From NCBI RefSeq assembly GCF_004331345.1, contig NZ_SJJZ01000001.1:1736001-1800000 (forward strand): a DNA stretch of 64,000 bases, read 5' to 3'. The DNA comes from Kribbella soli (GTDB taxonomy: Bacteria; Actinomycetota; Actinomycetes; Propionibacteriales; Kribbellaceae). The translations under genes were made by a program, and so were the position numbers. Positions 61,864 to 64,000 of the stretch are shown here, piece after piece (within the stretch, counting starts at the first letter, position 1; every line of letters begins with the position of its first letter). The notes beneath the pieces were generated by a model. The model saw only the letters and a list, made by a program, of their open reading frames with translations, did no database searches and had not been told where the DNA came from.

Positions 61864-63590
61864 TCACCACAGACGTCCTCATCGTCGGTAGTGGCCCGGC
61901 CGGCGGTGCGGCCTCCCTCTTCCTGTCCACGTACGGCGTCGACAACATCGTCCTCACTCGGTACGGCTGGACCGCCAACACGCCCCGTGCACACATCACC
62001 AACCAACGCACAATCGAGTTGATGCGCGACGTCGGCATCGAGGACCAGGTCGTCGACAAGGGCACCGCCCACGACCTGATGGGCCAGACCGCGTTCTGCA
62101 CCAGCCTGGCCGGCGAGGAGATCGGCCGGATCCGCACCTGGGGCACGCATCCACGCCGCCTGGCCGACTACACGGAGGCCAGTCCCTGCCTGCCCATGGA
62201 TCTCCCCCAGACGCTCTTCGAGCCGATCCTGGTCAGCACAGCCGCCAGCCGCGGCGCGCGGCTCCGGTTCAACACCGAGTACCTGTCCCTGGAGCAGGAC
62301 GACGACGGCGTCACCGCCACGGTGCGGGACCGGTTGAGCGACACGACGTACCAGATCCGCGCCAAGTACCTGATCGGTGCGGACGGCGGGCGGAGCAAGG
62401 TTGCCCAGGACATCGACCTGCCGATGGCCGGTGCGATGGACATCGAGGGCTCGATGAACATCGTGTTCGAGGCCGACCTGAGCCGGTACGTCGCGCATCG
62501 CCCGAGCGTTCTGTACTGGGTCCTCCAGCCCGGCGCGCAGATCGGCGGGATCGGCGCAGGCCTCGTCCGCATGGTCCGCCCGTGGAACGAGTGGCTGATC
62601 GTCTGGGGCTACGACATCAACCAGCCCGCCCCGGTGGTCGACGAGGCGATGGCGACCGAGATCGTCCACAACCTGGTCGGCGACGACACGATCGACGTGA
62701 AGCTGAAGGGTACGTCGGTCTGGAGCGTCAACCACATGTACGCCGAGAAGATCTCGAAGGGCCGCGTGTTCTGTATGGGTGACGCGATCCACCGGCATCC
62801 GCCGAGCAACGGTCTCGGCTCGAACACCTCGATCCAGGACGCGTACAACCTGGCCTGGAAACTCGCGCTGGTCCTCAAGGGCCAGGCCGCGCCCGAACTG
62901 CTGCAGAGCTACGACGCCGAGCGCGCCCCGATCGCGCGGCAGATCGTTGACCGCGCCAACAAGAGCCGCAACCAGTTCGGCCAGATCTTCCGGGCGCTCG
63001 GCATGACACCGGACGCTCCCGCCGGACGAACGATCGAGTCACGCAAGGACGACACCCCGGAGGGCGCAGCGCAGCGCGAGGAGCTGCGGAAGGCAATCGA
63101 GCTGAAGGACTACGAGTTCAACGCGCACGGTGTCGAGCTGGGGCAGCGCTACCGGTCGTCCGCCGTGGTCGACGACGGTACGCCCGAGCCGCCGTACGAG
63201 CGGGACCACGAGCTGTACTACCACCCGACAACCTGGCCCGGCGCCCGGATCCCGCACTGCTGGCTGACGCGCGGATCGGACACCCTCAGCACGCTGGACG
63301 TGGTCGGGAAGGGCCGCTTCACCCTGCTCACCGGCATCGGCGGCGACGCATGGGTGAAGGCGGCACAATCCGTGTCCGAGCAGCTCGGCGTACCGATCGA
63401 GCCGTTCGTGATCGGGCCGGGTCGTGAGCTGGACGACCTGTACGGCGACTGGGCGCGGGTGCGCGAGATCCCGGACGAGGGCTGTCTGCTCGTCCGGCCG
63501 GACGCGCACATCGCGTACCGCGCGTTCGACCAGCCCGACGATCCGACGGAAGCGCTCCGTCAGGCGATCGGTGCGGTGTTAGGCCGCTGA
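61860..63590 (+). CDS. FAD-dependent phenol/resorcinol hydroxylase (TfdB-like)
   Basis: A 576-residue class A flavin monooxygenase. FAD motifs are VLIVGSGPAGGAA (7-19), the DG motif GADGGRSKV (about 178) and the GD motif VFCMGDAIHRHPPSNGLG (about 302), which is diagnostic of TfdB-type phenol hydroxylases; a thioredoxin-like C-terminal domain (about 440-575) completes the fold. With the two preceding genes it gives a route such as resorcinol or chlorophenol to hydroxyquinol, then maleylacetate and 3-oxoadipate. The exact substrate is inferred only. The ATGA overlap couples it to the dioxygenase. Confidence 0.92.
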   Translation: MITTDVLIVGSGPAGGAASLFLSTYGVDNIVLTRYGWTANTPRAHITNQRTIELMRDVGIEDQVVDKGTAHDLMGQTAFCTSLAGEEIGRIRTWGTHPRRLADYTEASPCLPMDLPQTLFEPILVSTAASRGARLRFNTEYLSLEQDDDGVTATVRDRLSDTTYQIRAKYLIGADGGRSKVAQDIDLPMAGAMDIEGSMNIVFEADLSRYVAHRPSVLYWVLQPGAQIGGIGAGLVRMVRPWNEWLIVWGYDINQPAPVVDEAMATEIVHNLVGDDTIDVKLKGTSVWSVNHMYAEKISKGRVFCMGDAIHRHPPSNGLGSNTSIQDAYNLAWKLALVLKGQAAPELLQSYDAERAPIARQIVDRANKSRNQFGQIFRALGMTPDAPAGRTIESRKDDTPEGAAQREELRKAIELKDYEFNAHGVELGQRYRSSAVVDDGTPEPPYERDHELYYHPTTWPGARIPHCWLTRGSDTLSTLDVVGKGRFTLLTGIGGDAWVKAAQSVSEQLGVPIEPFVIGPGRELDDLYGDWARVREIPDEGCLLVRPDAHIAYRAFDQPDDPTEALRQAIGAVLGR

Positions 63591-63767
63591 CGAGGCGGCG
63601 GCCTCGCGGAGGATGCGGTCGAGGATCGCTGAGATCTCCGCGGTCTCGGCGTCCAGCAAGGTGATCAGCGCGACCCGCGAGGTCTCCGACCGCGCCTCCA
63701 GAGCTGCCGCGCTCAACGCACGCACCGTGCCCAGCTCGTGTATCAGTTCGTCCCACAGAGTGTTCAT
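63579..63767 (-). CDS. Small helical protein, unknown function
   Basis: A 62-residue amphipathic helical protein (MNTLWDELIHELGTVRALS, then two more Ala/Glu/Leu-rich helices). ATG 63767 has GGGGG 7 nt upstream, while an in-frame TTG two codons earlier lacks this. Its last four codons overlap the end of the hydroxylase gene on the other strand. It looks like a coiled-coil dimer. No family is recognised; moderate chance that it is a true gene. Confidence 0.5.
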   Translation of the reverse strand: MNTLWDELIHELGTVRALSAAALEARSETSRVALITLLDAETAEISAILDRILREAAASSAA

Positions 63768-63859
63768 CAGCAAACCCCCATGTGTCCCGTCACCAACCCA
63801 GCGCGACGAGAAGCCTCACTTCTGTCTTACCGAGAACAACGGGCGCAAGCGGAGGAAGG

Positions 63860-64000
63860 TTACGGACTTGTCAACAATTCCCAGCTGTGGGCGGGGACGG
63901 GCGGGGTGTCTGCGAGCGGGAAACGCTGCTCCTGGTCCGAGATGTTCAGCAGCAGGAGGACCGATTGCTCGCCGTGGGTGCTGCGCAGCGCGAGCGACTC
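63860..64000 (-). CDS. C-terminal end of a possible GH13 (alpha-amylase family) enzyme
   Basis: The frame is open from the right edge to TAA at 63860-63862 and gives 46 residues: LALRSTHGEQSVLLLLNISD, then QEQRFPLADTP and SWELLTSP. This resembles the C-terminal beta-sandwich strand pair of alpha-amylase-family enzymes, where NxS(D/G) follows a hydrophobic strand. The rest of the gene is outside the window, so both the family and reaction are tentative. Confidence 0.4.
   Translation of the reverse strand, partial: ESLALRSTHGEQSVLLLLNISDQEQRFPLADTPPVPAHSWELLTSP

Overview
This is a 64-kb chromosomal window from a high-GC Gram-positive bacterium, almost certainly an actinomycete. Supporting signs are the very GC-rich third codon positions, many GTG and some TTG starts, translational coupling by ATGA/GTGA overlaps, an IdeR/DmdR-type iron box, lipoprotein and twin-repressor styles typical of soil actinomycetes, and the neighbourhood of purB, purD, purA, a DUF3151 gene and class II fba, which are linked in many Actinomycetota. 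A Kribbella- or Nocardioides-like soil genus fits the style, but that is inference only. No tRNA, rRNA, CRISPR array, transposase or integrase was recognised.

Layout. 0-1.7 kb: a partial FAD monooxygenase diverging from its TetR regulator across a perfect 18-bp operator. 1.7-6.3 kb: a leftward operon for a polyprenyl-phosphate glycosyltransferase (GT2-GtrA), a GT39 mannosyltransferase and a small GQGT-repeat membrane protein, plus two small membrane proteins. 6.3-10.7 kb: purB, an ECF sigma factor with a membrane partner, and purD. 10.8-14 kb: a ugpAEB-type import operon without its ATPase. 14-19.2 kb: a frameshifted DUF222/HNH gene, a pterin-dehydratase/VOC fusion, a secreted protein, a hydrolase and an FKBP isomerase. 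19.2-25.9 kb: a 1233-residue secreted subtilisin with a divergent LuxR-type regulator, a YjdF-like membrane protein and a UGT-type glycosyltransferase.

25.9-32.1 kb holds the most unusual locus: a two-gene translationally coupled unit in which an M48-type metallopeptidase with a TerB-like tail precedes a 1659-residue protein combining a kinase-C-lobe-like segment, DUF4011, a split superfamily 1 helicase and a restriction-endonuclease-like tail. It lies directly downstream of a siderophore ABC transporter operon (32.1-35.2 kb), whose iron box also faces a siderophore-interacting protein gene.

36-44 kb: a secreted alginate-lyase-like protein with two tandem dyads upstream, a flavin-type reductase, a TetR/SDR pair with twin operators, a DJ-1/PfpI protein, a secreted SASA-type esterase and a membrane Ser/Thr kinase. 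44-52 kb: purA, a DUF1206 protein, a possible diacylglycerol kinase remnant, two PAP2 phosphatases, a VOC/AraC pair, an MFS exporter, a ComB-like phosphatase and DUF3151. 52-58 kb: an HNH nuclease, a GNAT enzyme, an AbiEi-like protein, fba, and a GntR/SIS pair. 59-63.6 kb: an IclR-controlled operon for the hydroxyquinol branch of aromatic degradation (flavin monooxygenase, intradiol dioxygenase, maleylacetate reductase), which would feed 3-oxoadipate to central metabolism. The window ends inside the 3' end of a possible GH13 gene.
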